Positions 1-12,636 of a stretch of 64,000 bases of DNA are shown here, piece after piece; position 1 is the first letter of the stretch; each line of letters opens with the position of its first letter. The DNA is from an uncultured Pelagibacteraceae bacterium. GTDB taxonomy: Bacteria > Pseudomonadota > Alphaproteobacteria > Pelagibacterales > Pelagibacteraceae. The notes beneath the pieces were generated by a model, which saw only the letters and a list, made by a program, of their open reading frames with translations, was not told where the DNA came from and made no database searches. Both the position numbers and the translations under genes were made by a program. Location: the NCBI GenBank assembly GCA_902560015.1, contig CACEKA010000001.1, positions 168,895 to 232,894 on the forward strand. The letters are read 5' to 3'.

Positions 1-860
1 TTTACTGCTGGGAAATTTTTTAATGCAAAAACACATGCTTTGACGAAAAAGGACATGAAACCTAATTTTATTCCATAGCGATTTTTAAAATCTTGCTGAT
101 TTTCTTTCCTCATTTCCATAATATTAGTCATATCAACTTCATTAAATGTAGTTAATAAAGCTGCATTTTCTTGTGCTTGTTTTAGTCTCTTAGCTATCGT
201 TTGTCTAAGTCTAGTCATTTTAATTCTTTCTTCTTGACCATACTTAACTTTTCTTTCTGATGGCTGCGGATTAGCTCCCATCAAACTTATTAAGTCACCT
301 TTTAAAACTCTTCCATCTTTTCCTGAGCCTTGAACTGAATTAATATCTATTTTGTTTTCTGTAACAATTTTTCTAACTGCTGGTGAAAGTGATTGGCTTT
401 CTGTTTTAGTTTTAGGTTCTGATTTCTCTATTTTAGCCTTTGGAACTTCTTCCTCTTTGACTTCATCAGTCAAAACTAATGGTTCGTCCTTATTATTTTT
501 TTTAACTTTTTCCTCAAAAATTATTGGTTCTTTTTTAGATGGGTCTAATTTAATTACATTGTCTTCTTTTTGAGAGGGCTCTTCTTTTTTAGTCACCTCT
601 TTTTTTACTAATTCTGCTGATCCGCTTTCTGATACTAACCCAAGCAATGCTCCTACTTCTACCACAGAACCATCTTTCGAATTTATTTCAGTTAAAATAC
701 CTTTTATAGGTGATGGAACTTCTAGATTAACTTTATCTGTTTCAAGCTCTACTATAGGCTCGTCTGCTTCAACAGTATCACCAGTATTTTTTAGCCATTT
801 TGCGACTGTTGCCTCATTAATACTTTCTCCAAGAACAGGAACTACAATTTTTTCAGTCAT
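1..860 (-). CDS. sucB: Dihydrolipoamide succinyltransferase (E2 of 2-oxoglutarate dehydrogenase), 3' end missing
   Basis: E2 core of the 2-oxoglutarate dehydrogenase complex; it moves the succinyl group from E1 to CoA through a swinging lipoyl arm. The start is the ATG at 860. Residues 1-75 form a lipoyl domain with the lipoylation motif ETDKVNLEV (Lys43). A long charged Lys/Glu/Pro linker follows, then a peripheral-subunit-binding domain around residues 150-185 (SPAVRKIV...GRVLKGDL) and the start of the catalytic acyltransferase domain (MTRLRQTIAKRLKQ). The active-site HxxxD region and the stop lie beyond base 1, so about 286 codons are present of a family usually near 400-430. It starts 6 bases after the sucA stop and is surely co-transcribed. 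The linker looks longer than usual. Confidence 0.95.
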   Translation of the reverse strand, partial: MTEKIVVPVLGESINEATVAKWLKNTGDTVEADEPIVELETDKVNLEVPSPIKGILTEINSKDGSVVEVGALLGLVSESGSAELVKKEVTKKEEPSQKEDNVIKLDPSKKEPIIFEEKVKKNNKDEPLVLTDEVKEEEVPKAKIEKSEPKTKTESQSLSPAVRKIVTENKIDINSVQGSGKDGRVLKGDLISLMGANPQPSERKVKYGQEERIKMTRLRQTIAKRLKQAQENAALLTTFNEVDMTNIMEMRKENQQDFKNRYGIKLGFMSFFVKACVFALKNFPAV

Positions 861-866
861 TTATAA

Positions 867-3776
867 TTATTCAAATACCTTACCAATTATTTCTTGTTGT
901 TGAGAATTATGCCTCTTCGCATATCCAGTTGCTGGAGTTGCATCAGGGCTTCTTCCTATATAAGAAACTTCGTTATTATTAGCCTTAATAGTGTCTAATG
1001 TCCATTGGATATAATCTCTTACTGAGAACCATGCACCCATATTTTTAGGCTCTTCCTGACACCAAAAAAATTTGGCATTCTCTGCATATGGTTTTAATTC
1101 TTTAACAAGTGTTTTTGCAGGGAATGGGTAAAGTTGCTCTATTCTAAATAAAATTACATCATCTTTTTTTAATTTTTCTCTAGCTTCTAATAAATCGAAA
1201 TAAATTTTTCCTGAACATAAAATTACCTTTTTGATTTCAGAATTTTCTTTTAATTTTATAAAACCTTGAATTTGTGGATCTATAGCATGATCCCAAAGTA
1301 TTCTATGAAAAGTATTTGATTTACTAAAATCCTCTAAATTTGAAACACAATATTTATTTCTAAGTAAAGATTTTGGAGTCATCATAATTAGAGGTTTTCT
1401 AAAATCTCTGTGCATTTGTCTTCTAAGAGCATGAAAATAATTTGCAGGAGTTGTACAATTCATAACTTGCATATTATCGTTTGAGCACAACTGTAAAAAT
1501 CTTTCTAATCGAGCTGATGAATGTTCGGGTCCTTGGCCTTCATATCCATGAGGTAACAACATTACTAACCCCGAAGCTCTTCTCCATTTTCTTTCTCCAG
1601 AGGCAATAAATTGATCAATTACAACTTGTGCACCATTTGCAAAATCTCCAAACTGTGCTTCCCATAGAGTAAGCGTGTTAGGTTCTACCAAGCTATAACC
1701 ATATTCAAATCCTAGAACAGCTAATTCAGATAAAAAGCTATCAACAACTTCAAATTGTTTCTGATTGTTTGAAATATTATTTAAAGGAACATATCGAGTA
1801 TTATCTTTTTGATTTCTTAAAACTGAATGTCTTTGACTAAAAGTTCCTCTTCCCGAGTCTTGTCCAACTAATCTTACTGGGTAGCCTTCTTCTAATAGAG
1901 ATCCAAACGCTAAAGCTTCAGCTGTTGACCAATCAATATTAGATCCCCTTTTAACAGCTTCTTTTCTATTATTTAATATTTTAACTATAGTTTTATGCAA
2001 ATTTAAATCATCAGAAGATGCATTTATTTTTTCTGAAATCGCTAATAATTTTTTGGTATCTGCACCTGTTACGCCTCTTTTATCTTTTCCTTTTTCTGGT
2101 TTGTAAGCTGACCATGTACCTTCGAACCAAGCAATTTTTGGTTTGTAATCTTTCGCATTTTTAAACTGATCGTCAAGTAAGTTTTTAAAAGTCTTAATAG
2201 AATTATCTAAGCTTTCATTTGATATAATATTTTCGTCTACAAGTTTTTTTCCATAAACTTTTGTTGTTGAGGGATGTGATCTAATTTTTTCATACATCAA
2301 AGGTTGAGTAAACGATGGTTCATCTCCTTCGTTGTGACCAAACCTTCGATAACAAATTAGATCCACAACTACATCTCTGTTAAACTTTAATCTAAACTCT
2401 GTTGCTATTCTAGCCGCATAAACAACTGCTTCTGGATCATCTCCATTTGCGTGAATTATTGGAGCATCAACCATCTTTGCTATATCAGAAGGATATGGAG
2501 ATGATCGAGCAAACCTTGGGCTAGTAGTAAAACCTATTTGATTATTGACTATTATGTGAATTGTACCACCAGTATTATGCCCAGGTAGCCCAGACATCGC
2601 AAAACATTCAGCAACAACACCTTGACCAGCAAACGCTGCATCGCCGTGGATTAAAATTGGAATTACTTTATTTCTCTCTTTATCTTTATGAAAATATTGT
2701 TTTGCCCTGGTTTGACCAAGCACCACAGGATTAACTGCTTCTAAATGTGATGGATTATCGGTTAAACTTACATGAACTGAATTTCCATCAAACTCTCTAT
2801 TAGATGAGGCACCTAAATGATATTTTACATCTCCTGCCCCTTCTTCTGATGAAGTTCCAAATTCTCCAGCAAATTCATTAAATATTCTTTTGTAAGACTT
2901 TTGCAATACGTTAGCTAAAACATTTAATCGTCCTCTGTGAGACATACCAATCTTGACTTCTTTTACTTGGGACTGACCACTAATTTTAATTATTTGTTCT
3001 AAAGCAGGTATTAGACTTTCTCCCCCATCTAATCCAAATCTTTTAGTTCCGACATATTTAGTATGAAGAAATTTTTCAAAACCTTCTGCTTGAATTAATT
3101 TATTTAGAATAGCTTCTTTACCATTTTTGGTAAAATTTAAATTATCATCTGATTTTTCAATTCTATCTCTAAACCATTTTCTCTCTGTTGGATTGGAAAT
3201 GTGCATATATTCATAACCAACGGGTCCACAATAAGTTTTTTTTAAAAAACCTAAAATTTCCTTAATGTTTGAATTTTGTCTGTTGATAACCCCACCAAGA
3301 TAAATGTTTTTTTGGTAATCTGTTTTTTTAAAACCAAAAGACTCAGGATGAAGTTCATCTAAATAATCTGATTTCATCAATTCAAGTGGATCAAGTTTAG
3401 CTATAAGATGTCCACGTTGTCTGTATGATCTAATCATTGAAACTGCTTTAATAGAGTCTTCGTTAGATCTTGATGAACCTGGACTTAAGTCATTATTATT
3501 TACTGTAATTCTATTAAAATTTTGTTCTTGTTGGTCAATTTTTTTTTGAAGTTCGTCAATATCTACTGTATTTTTTTTAGGGCCCCATGAAGGACCATTA
3601 ATTTCTTTTGCAATAATATTTAATTCGTCGCCAATACCTTCAAAATAATCTTTCCAACTGTCTGGTAAATCAGGTTCCTTATTAACAAACTTTAGATACA
3701 TCCGTTCAATAAATGCACTATTAGATTTGTTTAAAAATGAAGTTTTTTCGTATTCGAGATTTTTTGATGCTGACAT
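867..3776 (-). CDS. sucA: 2-oxoglutarate dehydrogenase E1 component
   Basis: Thiamine-diphosphate-dependent E1 subunit that decarboxylates 2-oxoglutarate and passes the succinyl group to the E2 lipoyl arm in the TCA cycle. Its 969 residues match the family (about 930-1000). The N-terminal E2-binding segment is present (SFLNKSNSAFIERMYLKF). The thiamine and active-site regions are visible as HGDAAFAGQG near residue 377 and YRRFGHNEGDEPSF near residue 474. A transketolase-like C-terminal half contains LLPHGYEGQGPEHSSARLER and ends with SPDATPATGYAKRH. It lies 34 bases after sucD and 6 bases before sucB, in an mdh-sucC-sucD-sucA-sucB order common in alphaproteobacteria. Confidence 0.97.
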   Translation of the reverse strand: MSASKNLEYEKTSFLNKSNSAFIERMYLKFVNKEPDLPDSWKDYFEGIGDELNIIAKEINGPSWGPKKNTVDIDELQKKIDQQEQNFNRITVNNNDLSPGSSRSNEDSIKAVSMIRSYRQRGHLIAKLDPLELMKSDYLDELHPESFGFKKTDYQKNIYLGGVINRQNSNIKEILGFLKKTYCGPVGYEYMHISNPTERKWFRDRIEKSDDNLNFTKNGKEAILNKLIQAEGFEKFLHTKYVGTKRFGLDGGESLIPALEQIIKISGQSQVKEVKIGMSHRGRLNVLANVLQKSYKRIFNEFAGEFGTSSEEGAGDVKYHLGASSNREFDGNSVHVSLTDNPSHLEAVNPVVLGQTRAKQYFHKDKERNKVIPILIHGDAAFAGQGVVAECFAMSGLPGHNTGGTIHIIVNNQIGFTTSPRFARSSPYPSDIAKMVDAPIIHANGDDPEAVVYAARIATEFRLKFNRDVVVDLICYRRFGHNEGDEPSFTQPLMYEKIRSHPSTTKVYGKKLVDENIISNESLDNSIKTFKNLLDDQFKNAKDYKPKIAWFEGTWSAYKPEKGKDKRGVTGADTKKLLAISEKINASSDDLNLHKTIVKILNNRKEAVKRGSNIDWSTAEALAFGSLLEEGYPVRLVGQDSGRGTFSQRHSVLRNQKDNTRYVPLNNISNNQKQFEVVDSFLSELAVLGFEYGYSLVEPNTLTLWEAQFGDFANGAQVVIDQFIASGERKWRRASGLVMLLPHGYEGQGPEHSSARLERFLQLCSNDNMQVMNCTTPANYFHALRRQMHRDFRKPLIMMTPKSLLRNKYCVSNLEDFSKSNTFHRILWDHAIDPQIQGFIKLKENSEIKKVILCSGKIYFDLLEAREKLKKDDVILFRIEQLYPFPAKTLVKELKPYAENAKFFWCQEEPKNMGAWFSVRDYIQWTLDTIKANNNEVSYIGRSPDATPATGYAKRHNSQQQEIIGKVFE

Positions 3777-3810
3777 CTATTTATTTAATATAGTCCTCTA
3801 ATATTATTTT

Positions 3811-4686
3811 TCAATTTGACAATTTATTAAATAAAGTTTTTCCAATTATTGAAGGCGATTTTGCGACTGTAATGCCAGATTCTTCCATTTTTGTAATCTT
3901 ATCTTCAGCACCACCTTTTCCTCCTGAAATAATAGCTCCTGCATGACCCATTCTACGTCCAGGGGGAGCTGTAATTCCTGCAATAAATCCAACCATTGGT
4001 TTTTTGATTTTGTGATTTTTTACAAACTCTGCAGCTTCTTCTTCTGCTGTGCCCCCAATTTCTCCAATCATTAAAATAGATTCTGTCTCTTCATCGTTTA
4101 AAAATAAGTCTAAACAATCAATAAAGTTTGTTCCATTAATTGGATCACCTCCGATACCAATACAAGTTGATTGACCTAAACCATTCTCAGTTGTTTGTGC
4201 TACTGCCTCGTAGGTAAGAGTTCCAGATCTTGAAACAATTCCAACTGATCCTCTTTTATGAATATTTCCTGGCATAATTCCAATTTTACATTCATCTGGA
4301 GTAATTATTCCCGGGCAATTAGGTCCAATCAATCTACTTTTTGAACCATTTAATTTTTGTCTTACTTTAAGCATATCCTGGACTGGAATACCTTCTGTAA
4401 TACAAACAATTAATTCTATTGATGCATCTATTGCTTCTATAATTGCAGCAGCAGCAAATTTAGCTGGAACATAAATCATTGTTGCATCTGCACCTACATT
4501 ATCTTTTGCTTCGATAACGCTATTAAAAACAGGTCTATCTAAATGTTTTTGACCACCCTTTTTTGGAGTTACACCACCAACTAAATTAGTTCCATATTTA
4601 ATTGCTTGTTCAGAGTGAAAAGTACCATGTGCACCTGTAAAGCCTTGACAAATTACTTTTGTGTTTTTGTTTACTAAAACAGACAT
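3811..4686 (-). CDS. sucD: Succinyl-CoA synthetase alpha subunit
   Basis: Alpha subunit of the ligase that turns succinyl-CoA into succinate with formation of ATP or GTP. At 291 residues it has the normal length. The N-terminal CoA-binding Rossmann domain begins [18 protein letters not shown]. The phosphohistidine loop [15 protein letters not shown] carries the histidine phosphorylated during catalysis, near residue 247. The pattern [11 protein letters not shown] is also typical. One base separates it from sucC upstream, so the two subunits should be made in equal amounts from one message. Confidence 0.97.
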   Translation of the reverse strand: MSVLVNKNTKVICQGFTGAHGTFHSEQAIKYGTNLVGGVTPKKGGQKHLDRPVFNSVIEAKDNVGADATMIYVPAKFAAAAIIEAIDASIELIVCITEGIPVQDMLKVRQKLNGSKSRLIGPNCPGIITPDECKIGIMPGNIHKRGSVGIVSRSGTLTYEAVAQTTENGLGQSTCIGIGGDPINGTNFIDCLDLFLNDEETESILMIGEIGGTAEEEAAEFVKNHKIKKPMVGFIAGITAPPGRRMGHAGAIISGGKGGAEDKITKMEESGITVAKSPSIIGKTLFNKLSN

Positions 4687-4687
4687 C

Positions 4688-5848
4688 TTATTTAATTGCC
4701 TCTACAATCTTCTTTGCTGCATCATCTAAATTTTCAGCAGATATTAACTTTAATCCTGAGTTATCTAATATTTCTTTTCCTTCTTTAAAATTTGTACCAG
4801 CAAGTCTAACAACTAATGGAACACTGATATTTATTTCTTTGGCTGCATCTACCACTCCTTGAGCAAGTACATCGCATCTCATTATTCCTCCAAAAATATT
4901 TATTAAAATTCCTTTAACATTTTTGTCTGATAGAATTATCTTCAAAGCTGCTGAAACTTTTTCTTTTGAAGCACCACCGCCAACATCTAAAAAATTAGCT
5001 GGCTCTTTTCCATATAATTTAATTATGTCCATAGTTGCCATGGCTAAACCTGCCCCATTAACCATACAACCAATACTTCCATCCAATTTTATGTAAGCTA
5101 GATCATGTTTACTTGCCTCAACTTCTGTCGGATCCTCTTCATTTAAATCTCTTAATTCAACAATCTCAGGATGTCTAAATAAAGCATTCGAGTCAAAGTT
5201 TACTTTTGCATCTAAACAAATTACCTTTTCTTCTTTAGTTAAGATTAATGGATTGACCTCAACCATATTTGCATCTGTGCTTATAAACATTTGATAAATT
5301 GATTTTATTAGTGAAATTGCTTGTATTTTAGCACCATCATTTAAGTTAAAAATTTTAATTATCTCTTCACAATCTTTGTCTGAAATTTCATTACTTATAT
5401 CAACTTTAGTTGTTATGATTTTTTCAGGTGAACTACTTGCCACCTCTTCAATATCCATTCCACCTTGGTCACTAGATATAAAAGCTATTTTAGAACTGGC
5501 TCTATCAACTAAACAAGATAAATAAAACTCTTTGTCTATGTTTGATGACTCTTCAACATATAATCTCTTTACTTCTCTTCCTTCAGGACCTGTTTGATGA
5601 GTTACTAAAGTTTTTCCCATCATCTCTTTTGCAGCCTCATTTAACTCTTCAATAGTATCTAATATTTTTACTCCCCCTGCTTTTCCTCTTCCGCCAGCAT
5701 GGATTTGAGCTTTTAAAACATATTTTTTTGTATTTAATGACTTTGCTTTTTCTACTAATTCATCAACAGTAAGAGCAAAGACACCCTCTGGAACATTTGC
5801 TCCATATTTCTTTAGAATTTGCTTAGCTTGATGTTCGTGAATATTCAT
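4688..5848 (-). CDS. sucC: Succinyl-CoA synthetase beta subunit
   Basis: Beta subunit of succinyl-CoA synthetase; it binds the nucleotide and succinate and pairs with the adjacent alpha subunit. The protein has 386 residues, the usual bacterial length. An N-terminal ATP-grasp fold opens [16 protein letters not shown] and includes [16 protein letters not shown]. The C-terminal ligase domain contains [15 protein letters not shown] and [15 protein letters not shown]. It begins 2 bases after the mdh stop and is followed 1 base later by sucD. The gene order supports translational coupling through the whole block. Confidence 0.97.
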   Translation of the reverse strand: MNIHEHQAKQILKKYGANVPEGVFALTVDELVEKAKSLNTKKYVLKAQIHAGGRGKAGGVKILDTIEELNEAAKEMMGKTLVTHQTGPEGREVKRLYVEESSNIDKEFYLSCLVDRASSKIAFISSDQGGMDIEEVASSSPEKIITTKVDISNEISDKDCEEIIKIFNLNDGAKIQAISLIKSIYQMFISTDANMVEVNPLILTKEEKVICLDAKVNFDSNALFRHPEIVELRDLNEEDPTEVEASKHDLAYIKLDGSIGCMVNGAGLAMATMDIIKLYGKEPANFLDVGGGASKEKVSAALKIILSDKNVKGILINIFGGIMRCDVLAQGVVDAAKEINISVPLVVRLAGTNFKEGKEILDNSGLKLISAENLDDAAKKIVEAIK

Positions 5849-5850
5849 TA

Positions 5851-8315
<2,465 letters not shown>

Positions 8316-8354
8316 GAATAAGGTCTTTTAAATCAAAAAAGCTTGTTAGTCTAT

Positions 8355-9134
8355 TTAAACATTAGCTTTAGCAATCATTTTTTTTAATTCAGCAATTGCT
8401 TTTGCTGGATTTAAGCCTTTTGGACAAGCATTAGTACAGTTTAAGATGGTATGACATCTATAAAGTTTTAGTTCATCTGCAACTTTTTTTAATCTTATTT
8501 CTCTTTCCTCGTCTCTGCTATCAATAATCCATCTATAAGCTTGAAGAAGAACTGCAGGACCCAAGTATTTATCTCCATTCCACCAATAACTTGGGCAAGA
8601 AGTTGAGCAACATGCACACATAATACACTCATAGGCACCATCAAGTTTAGCTCTCTCTTCTTTTGATTGTGTTATTTCAGTTGTTTCTTTTGTTGAATTA
8701 TTTTTTAACCAAGGCTCAATCGATTGATATTGTTTGTAAAGTCCATCTAAGTCACCAATTAAATCTCTTTTAACTTTTAAGTGTGGCAAAGGATAAATAT
8801 TTATATCACCATCAATTTCTGCATGAGATGTAGTGCATGCAAGACCATTTTTACCTCCCATATTCATAGCACAAGATCCACAAACTCCATGTGCGCATGA
8901 TCTTCGGTAAGCTAATGTTGGATCAATTTCATTCTTAATTTTATTTAGAATATCTAAAACTTTTGAAGGACAATTATCCATATCCACTTCATAAGTATCT
9001 AACCTAGGATTCTCCTCTGTAGAAGGATCCCATCGGTAAACATTTACTTTTCTGATATTTTTTGAACCAGTTTTATCTTGATAATATTTACCTTTAGTAA
9101 CCTCTGAATTTTTAGGTAAATTTATTTGAACCAT
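8355..9134 (-). CDS. sdhB: Succinate dehydrogenase iron-sulfur subunit
   Basis: Iron-sulfur subunit of complex II; it carries electrons from the SdhA flavin to the membrane quinone site. At 259 residues it is normal. A plant-type ferredoxin domain holds the [2Fe-2S] ligands in [13 protein letters not shown] and a following Cys. A C-terminal domain has the [4Fe-4S] and [3Fe-4S] motifs [12 protein letters not shown] and [17 protein letters not shown]. Its ATG overlaps the sdhA stop by one base (TAATG), which suggests coupled translation. Confidence 0.97.
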   Translation of the reverse strand: MVQINLPKNSEVTKGKYYQDKTGSKNIRKVNVYRWDPSTEENPRLDTYEVDMDNCPSKVLDILNKIKNEIDPTLAYRRSCAHGVCGSCAMNMGGKNGLACTTSHAEIDGDINIYPLPHLKVKRDLIGDLDGLYKQYQSIEPWLKNNSTKETTEITQSKEERAKLDGAYECIMCACCSTSCPSYWWNGDKYLGPAVLLQAYRWIIDSRDEEREIRLKKVADELKLYRCHTILNCTNACPKGLNPAKAIAELKKMIAKANV

Positions 9135-10909
9135 TAATAAACTCTTTCTTGAGGTGGAAAGTATTGCACTTCATTAGTTAAAGTAGATTTGTGGACTTCT
9201 CTATAACTTATTTTTGTATTCTTACCATCACACCAAGCTAGTGTATGTTGCATAAATTTTTCATCATCTCTTTTTGGATAATCATCTCTTGCATGAGCTC
9301 CTCTGCTTTCTTTTCTGTGATATGCAGAGTCTACAGTCGTTATGGCTTGTCTTATAAGATTATCGAATTCTAATGTTTCTACTAAATCAGTGTTAAATAC
9401 TAAAGATCTATCTTTGACAGAAATAGAGTCCATTCCATCATATGTTTTTCTGATTTCATCAACTCCTTCTTTAAGATTTTTTTCAGTTCTAAAAACTGCA
9501 CATTTAGATTGCATAGTTTTTTGCATAGCAAGTCTTAGATCTGCTGTACTGTTTTCACCATCTGCATTTCTCAGTTTATCAAACCTATCTAAACATTTTT
9601 GAGTTTCAGACTCTCCAATTTCTTCATGAGGCGTTCCTGGTTTAACCAATTCAGCGGCTCTTTTTGCAGCAGCTCTTCCGAAAACAACTAAATCAATTAA
9701 AGAATTAGATCCTAATCTATTAGCTCCATGAACCGAAACGCATGCCGCCTCTCCAATTGCCATCAATCCAGGTACAGTTTTTTCAGAACCATTCACTGTC
9801 AAAACTTCCCCTTTATAATTAGTTGGAATGCCTCCCATATTATAATGAACAGTAGGTACAACTGGAATTGGTTCTTTAGTAACATCAACATTTGCAAATA
9901 ATCTTGCTGCATCAGTAATTCCTGGCAATCTACTGTCAATGATTTCTTTGTCTAAATGGCTTAGATTTAAATGAACATGATCTTGCTCTTTACCAACTCC
10001 TCTTCCCTCATTAATCTCAATTGACATTGATCTACTAACTACATCTCTTGATGCTAGATCTTTTGCATTCGGCGCATATCTTTCCATAAATCTTTCACCT
10101 TTTGAATTTGTAAGATAACCTCCTTCACCTCTGGCACCTTCAGTTATTAAAGTACCATGGCCATATATTCCTGTTGGGTGGAATTGTACAAACTCCATAT
10201 CTTGCAAAGGTAGTCCAGCTCTTAGCACCATTGCATTTCCATCACCAGTGCATGTATGAGCTGATGTTGCTGAATAATATACTTTTCCATAACCGCCAGT
10301 TGCAATAATTACTGTATGTGCTCTAAATCTATGAATTGTTCCATCATTTAAATTCCATGCAATCAGTCCTTTGCATTCACCGTCCTTCATTAATAAATCT
10401 AAAGCAAAATATTCTATAAAAAACTCTGTATTATGTTTTAGCGCTTGCCCATAAAGAGTGTGTAATATTGCGTGACCTGTTCTGTCTGCTGCCGCACAAG
10501 TTCTTTGAACTATGCCGTTACCATAATTTTTAGTCATTCCACCAAAAGGTCTTTGGTAAATTTTTCCTTCTTCAGTCCTACTAAAAGGCACACCATATTT
10601 TTCTAATTCAATTACTGCTTTTGGGGCTTCTTTACACAAATATTCGATACTATCTTGGTCGCCTAACCAATCGGCGCCCTTAACCGTATCATACATGTGC
10701 CATCTCCAATCATCTTCACCCATATTTCCTAAGGCAGCTGAAATACCACCTTGGGCAGCAGAAGTATGACTTCTTGTTGGAAAGACTTTTGAAATACATG
10801 CTGTTTTTAATCCAGCTTCACTTAAACCTACAGCTGCTCTTAAACCTGATCCACCTGCTCCAAGAACAACAACATCATATTCATGATCAATAATTTTATA
10901 AGAACTCAT
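9134..10909 (-). CDS. sdhA: Succinate dehydrogenase flavoprotein subunit
   Basis: Catalytic FAD subunit of complex II, oxidising succinate to fumarate. It has 591 residues. The Rossmann FAD-binding motif [13 protein letters not shown] is near the N-terminus. The covalent-flavin histidine is in [16 protein letters not shown]. The substrate-site segments [21 protein letters not shown] and [10 protein letters not shown] are intact, and the C-terminal [16 protein letters not shown] is typical. Its ATG shares a base with the sdhD stop and its stop shares a base with the sdhB start, so the four-gene cluster is translationally coupled. Confidence 0.98.
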   Translation of the reverse strand: MSSYKIIDHEYDVVVLGAGGSGLRAAVGLSEAGLKTACISKVFPTRSHTSAAQGGISAALGNMGEDDWRWHMYDTVKGADWLGDQDSIEYLCKEAPKAVIELEKYGVPFSRTEEGKIYQRPFGGMTKNYGNGIVQRTCAAADRTGHAILHTLYGQALKHNTEFFIEYFALDLLMKDGECKGLIAWNLNDGTIHRFRAHTVIIATGGYGKVYYSATSAHTCTGDGNAMVLRAGLPLQDMEFVQFHPTGIYGHGTLITEGARGEGGYLTNSKGERFMERYAPNAKDLASRDVVSRSMSIEINEGRGVGKEQDHVHLNLSHLDKEIIDSRLPGITDAARLFANVDVTKEPIPVVPTVHYNMGGIPTNYKGEVLTVNGSEKTVPGLMAIGEAACVSVHGANRLGSNSLIDLVVFGRAAAKRAAELVKPGTPHEEIGESETQKCLDRFDKLRNADGENSTADLRLAMQKTMQSKCAVFRTEKNLKEGVDEIRKTYDGMDSISVKDRSLVFNTDLVETLEFDNLIRQAITTVDSAYHRKESRGAHARDDYPKRDDEKFMQHTLAWCDGKNTKISYREVHKSTLTNEVQYFPPQERVY

Positions 10910-11235
10910 TAATTTAGATTAAATAAAAAAATAATTGTTAATAATGGTATGACTATAGCAGAAATAAATAATAGTCTGTTTGCGACATATTTGATTTTAT
11001 CATCTGATATATAGTCTTCAAAGACCTCACTAATAGTAAGTGAAGAAAAAAAATAAGCAAAAATAATAAACAAGCTAAACAAAAACTTAGAGATTGGATC
11101 AGTAAAAAATTTTACAACCTCAAAATAACCCTCATTATAAATTGTTACAAAATTAATGATAAACCAAAACATTAACGGTAACAAAATTACTGAAGATATC
11201 TTTAGAAATAACCATTTTTTTGTAGCTAAATTCAT
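10909..11235 (-). CDS. sdhD: Succinate dehydrogenase membrane anchor SdhD, without a haem-ligand histidine
   Basis: Small membrane anchor of complex II, 108 residues with about three hydrophobic helices, placed between sdhC and sdhA. The quinone-site pair Asp-Tyr is visible in [10 protein letters not shown] (Asp74, Tyr75, matching E. coli Asp82 and Tyr83). The position 12 residues before that Tyr is the haem b ligand His71 in E. coli; here it is Phe63. The whole protein contains no histidine, so it cannot supply a histidine haem ligand. Identity rests on position, length and the DY motif, since sequence conservation is low in this family. Confidence 0.85.
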   Translation of the reverse strand: MNLATKKWLFLKISSVILLPLMFWFIINFVTIYNEGYFEVVKFFTDPISKFLFSLFIIFAYFFSSLTISEVFEDYISDDKIKYVANRLLFISAIVIPLLTIIFLFNLN

Positions 11236-11236
11236 A

Positions 11237-11620
11237 CTAAATAAAATTTTTACCTATTAAATAAATCAAAATTGTTAATAAAAAAGATCCAAAGATAACC
11301 ATAAGACCTGTGATACGAGTTGTTTGTAATTCAAAACCATAACCCATATCCATCAACAGATGTCTAATTTCACTCAACATTTGAAAGCTAAAAGACCAAA
11401 CTAAACCTATCGCAAAAAATTTACCTAATACCGAATTTAAAAATAGATTTATTAAAGAATAGTTTGCATTACCTAAAACTAACAAAGATACCCAAATACA
11501 GATCAATGTTATTCCAACAATATTAATAATTCCTGTTATTCGATGTGAGATAGATACTATCGATGAAATATGCCATCTATAAATTTGTATATGTGGAGAT
11601 AATGGTCTTTTATTTTCCAT
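11237..11620 (-). CDS. sdhC: Succinate dehydrogenase cytochrome b556 subunit-like SdhC, with Gln at the haem-ligand position
   Basis: Large membrane anchor of complex II, 127 residues and three predicted helices. It opens with the family pattern RPLSPHIQIYRW and has SISHRITG, in which Ser23 and Arg27 match the E. coli quinone-site Ser27 and Arg31. The later motif EIRHLLMDMGYG keeps the second conserved histidine (His87) and Asp91. The axial haem histidine seven residues before that His (E. coli His84) is Gln80, codon CAA. Together with a histidine-free SdhD this argues against normal bis-histidine haem b. The start overlaps the 3' end of asd by 11 bases. Confidence 0.92.
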   Translation of the reverse strand: MENKRPLSPHIQIYRWHISSIVSISHRITGIINIVGITLICIWVSLLVLGNANYSLINLFLNSVLGKFFAIGLVWSFSFQMLSEIRHLLMDMGYGFELQTTRITGLMVIFGSFLLTILIYLIGKNFI

Positions 11621-12617
11621 AAAAATTATTTTTAATCAATGTTTCTGCAATCTCAACTGCGTTTAAAGCTGCTCCTCGCAAAAGATTATCTGACACAATC
11701 CACATATTTAAACCATTGGTTACAGTTTTATCTTCCCTAATTCTTGAAATAAATGTTTCATCTTTTCCTTCGGCCTCTAAAGGAGTTAAATAGCCTCCAT
11801 TAGCTCTTTCATCAATTACTTTACAACCTTCAAAATTATCTAGCGCTTCTCTTACTTTTTCTAAAGTAAATGATTTTTCAAATTCTATGTTGACTGACTC
11901 TGAATGAGAAACTAACACTGGTAATCTTACACATGTAGCTGTTAAGTCTATATCATTATCTAGAATCTTTTTTGTTTCATTAGTCATTTTAAGCTCTTCT
12001 TTAGTGTAGCCATCATCTGCAAATACATCTATTTGAGGAATTGCATTAAACGCAATTTGTTTGGTAAAATTTTTAGACACAACTTTATTGTTCTGTAGAA
12101 CTTGTTTTGTTTGTTCTATTAGTTCATCCATTGGAGCCTTGCCTCCACCTGAAACTGATTGATATGTTGAAACAACTATTCTTTTAATTTTAAACAAATC
12201 ATGTAATGGTTTTAAAGCTATAACAAGTTGAGCAGTTGAACAGTTTGGATTTGCAATAATATTTTTTTTTATATTATTTAGATGATCCGAATTTACTTGA
12301 GGCACTATTAAAGGAACATCGGGATCCATTCTATAAAAACTTGAATTATCAATTACTAAAGAATGCTTAGCGGCTATTTGGGCAAAATCTTCAGAAATTT
12401 TTCCACCAGCTGCAAAAAAGGTAATCTTTACTTTTGAAAAGTCAAAAGTTTCAAGATCAATTACCTCATGCTCATTTCCATTAAAATTAATTTTAGATCC
12501 AGCACTTCTAGATGATGCTAGTAGATATAAATTATCTATAGCCAGCTTTTTCTTTTCCAGCACTTCCAATATTTTTCTGCCAACATTACCAGTGGCTCCA
12601 ACGATAGCTATATTCAT
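11610..12617 (-). CDS. asd: Aspartate-semialdehyde dehydrogenase
   Basis: Reduces aspartyl phosphate to aspartate semialdehyde for lysine, threonine, methionine and diaminopimelate synthesis. The protein has 335 residues. The N-terminal NADP motif is MNIAIVGATGNVGRKIL. The catalytic cysteine is in NPNCSTAQLVIAL, followed by STYQSVSGGGKAPMDEL. The substrate-binding Arg and His are expected in CVRLPVLVSHSESVN. It follows dmdA by 19 bases and overlaps sdhC by 11 bases, so it is embedded in the long minus-strand block rather than with other lysine genes. dapF at 24.3 kb uses a downstream product. Confidence 0.96.
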   Translation of the reverse strand: MNIAIVGATGNVGRKILEVLEKKKLAIDNLYLLASSRSAGSKINFNGNEHEVIDLETFDFSKVKITFFAAGGKISEDFAQIAAKHSLVIDNSSFYRMDPDVPLIVPQVNSDHLNNIKKNIIANPNCSTAQLVIALKPLHDLFKIKRIVVSTYQSVSGGGKAPMDELIEQTKQVLQNNKVVSKNFTKQIAFNAIPQIDVFADDGYTKEELKMTNETKKILDNDIDLTATCVRLPVLVSHSESVNIEFEKSFTLEKVREALDNFEGCKVIDERANGGYLTPLEAEGKDETFISRIREDKTVTNGLNMWIVSDNLLRGAALNAVEIAETLIKNNFYGK

Positions 12618-12636
12618 GATTTTGTTGAAGTTTATA

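Noticed and set aside
352..573. 73-codon plus-strand frame near the left edge
   Set aside because: Lies antisense to the sucB linker, which reads as lipoyl domain, linker and binding domain on the minus strand.
11610..11620. Overlap of asd and sdhC as a possible frameshift
   Set aside because: Both proteins are complete with normal ends; an 11-base overlap is ordinary in this compact genome.
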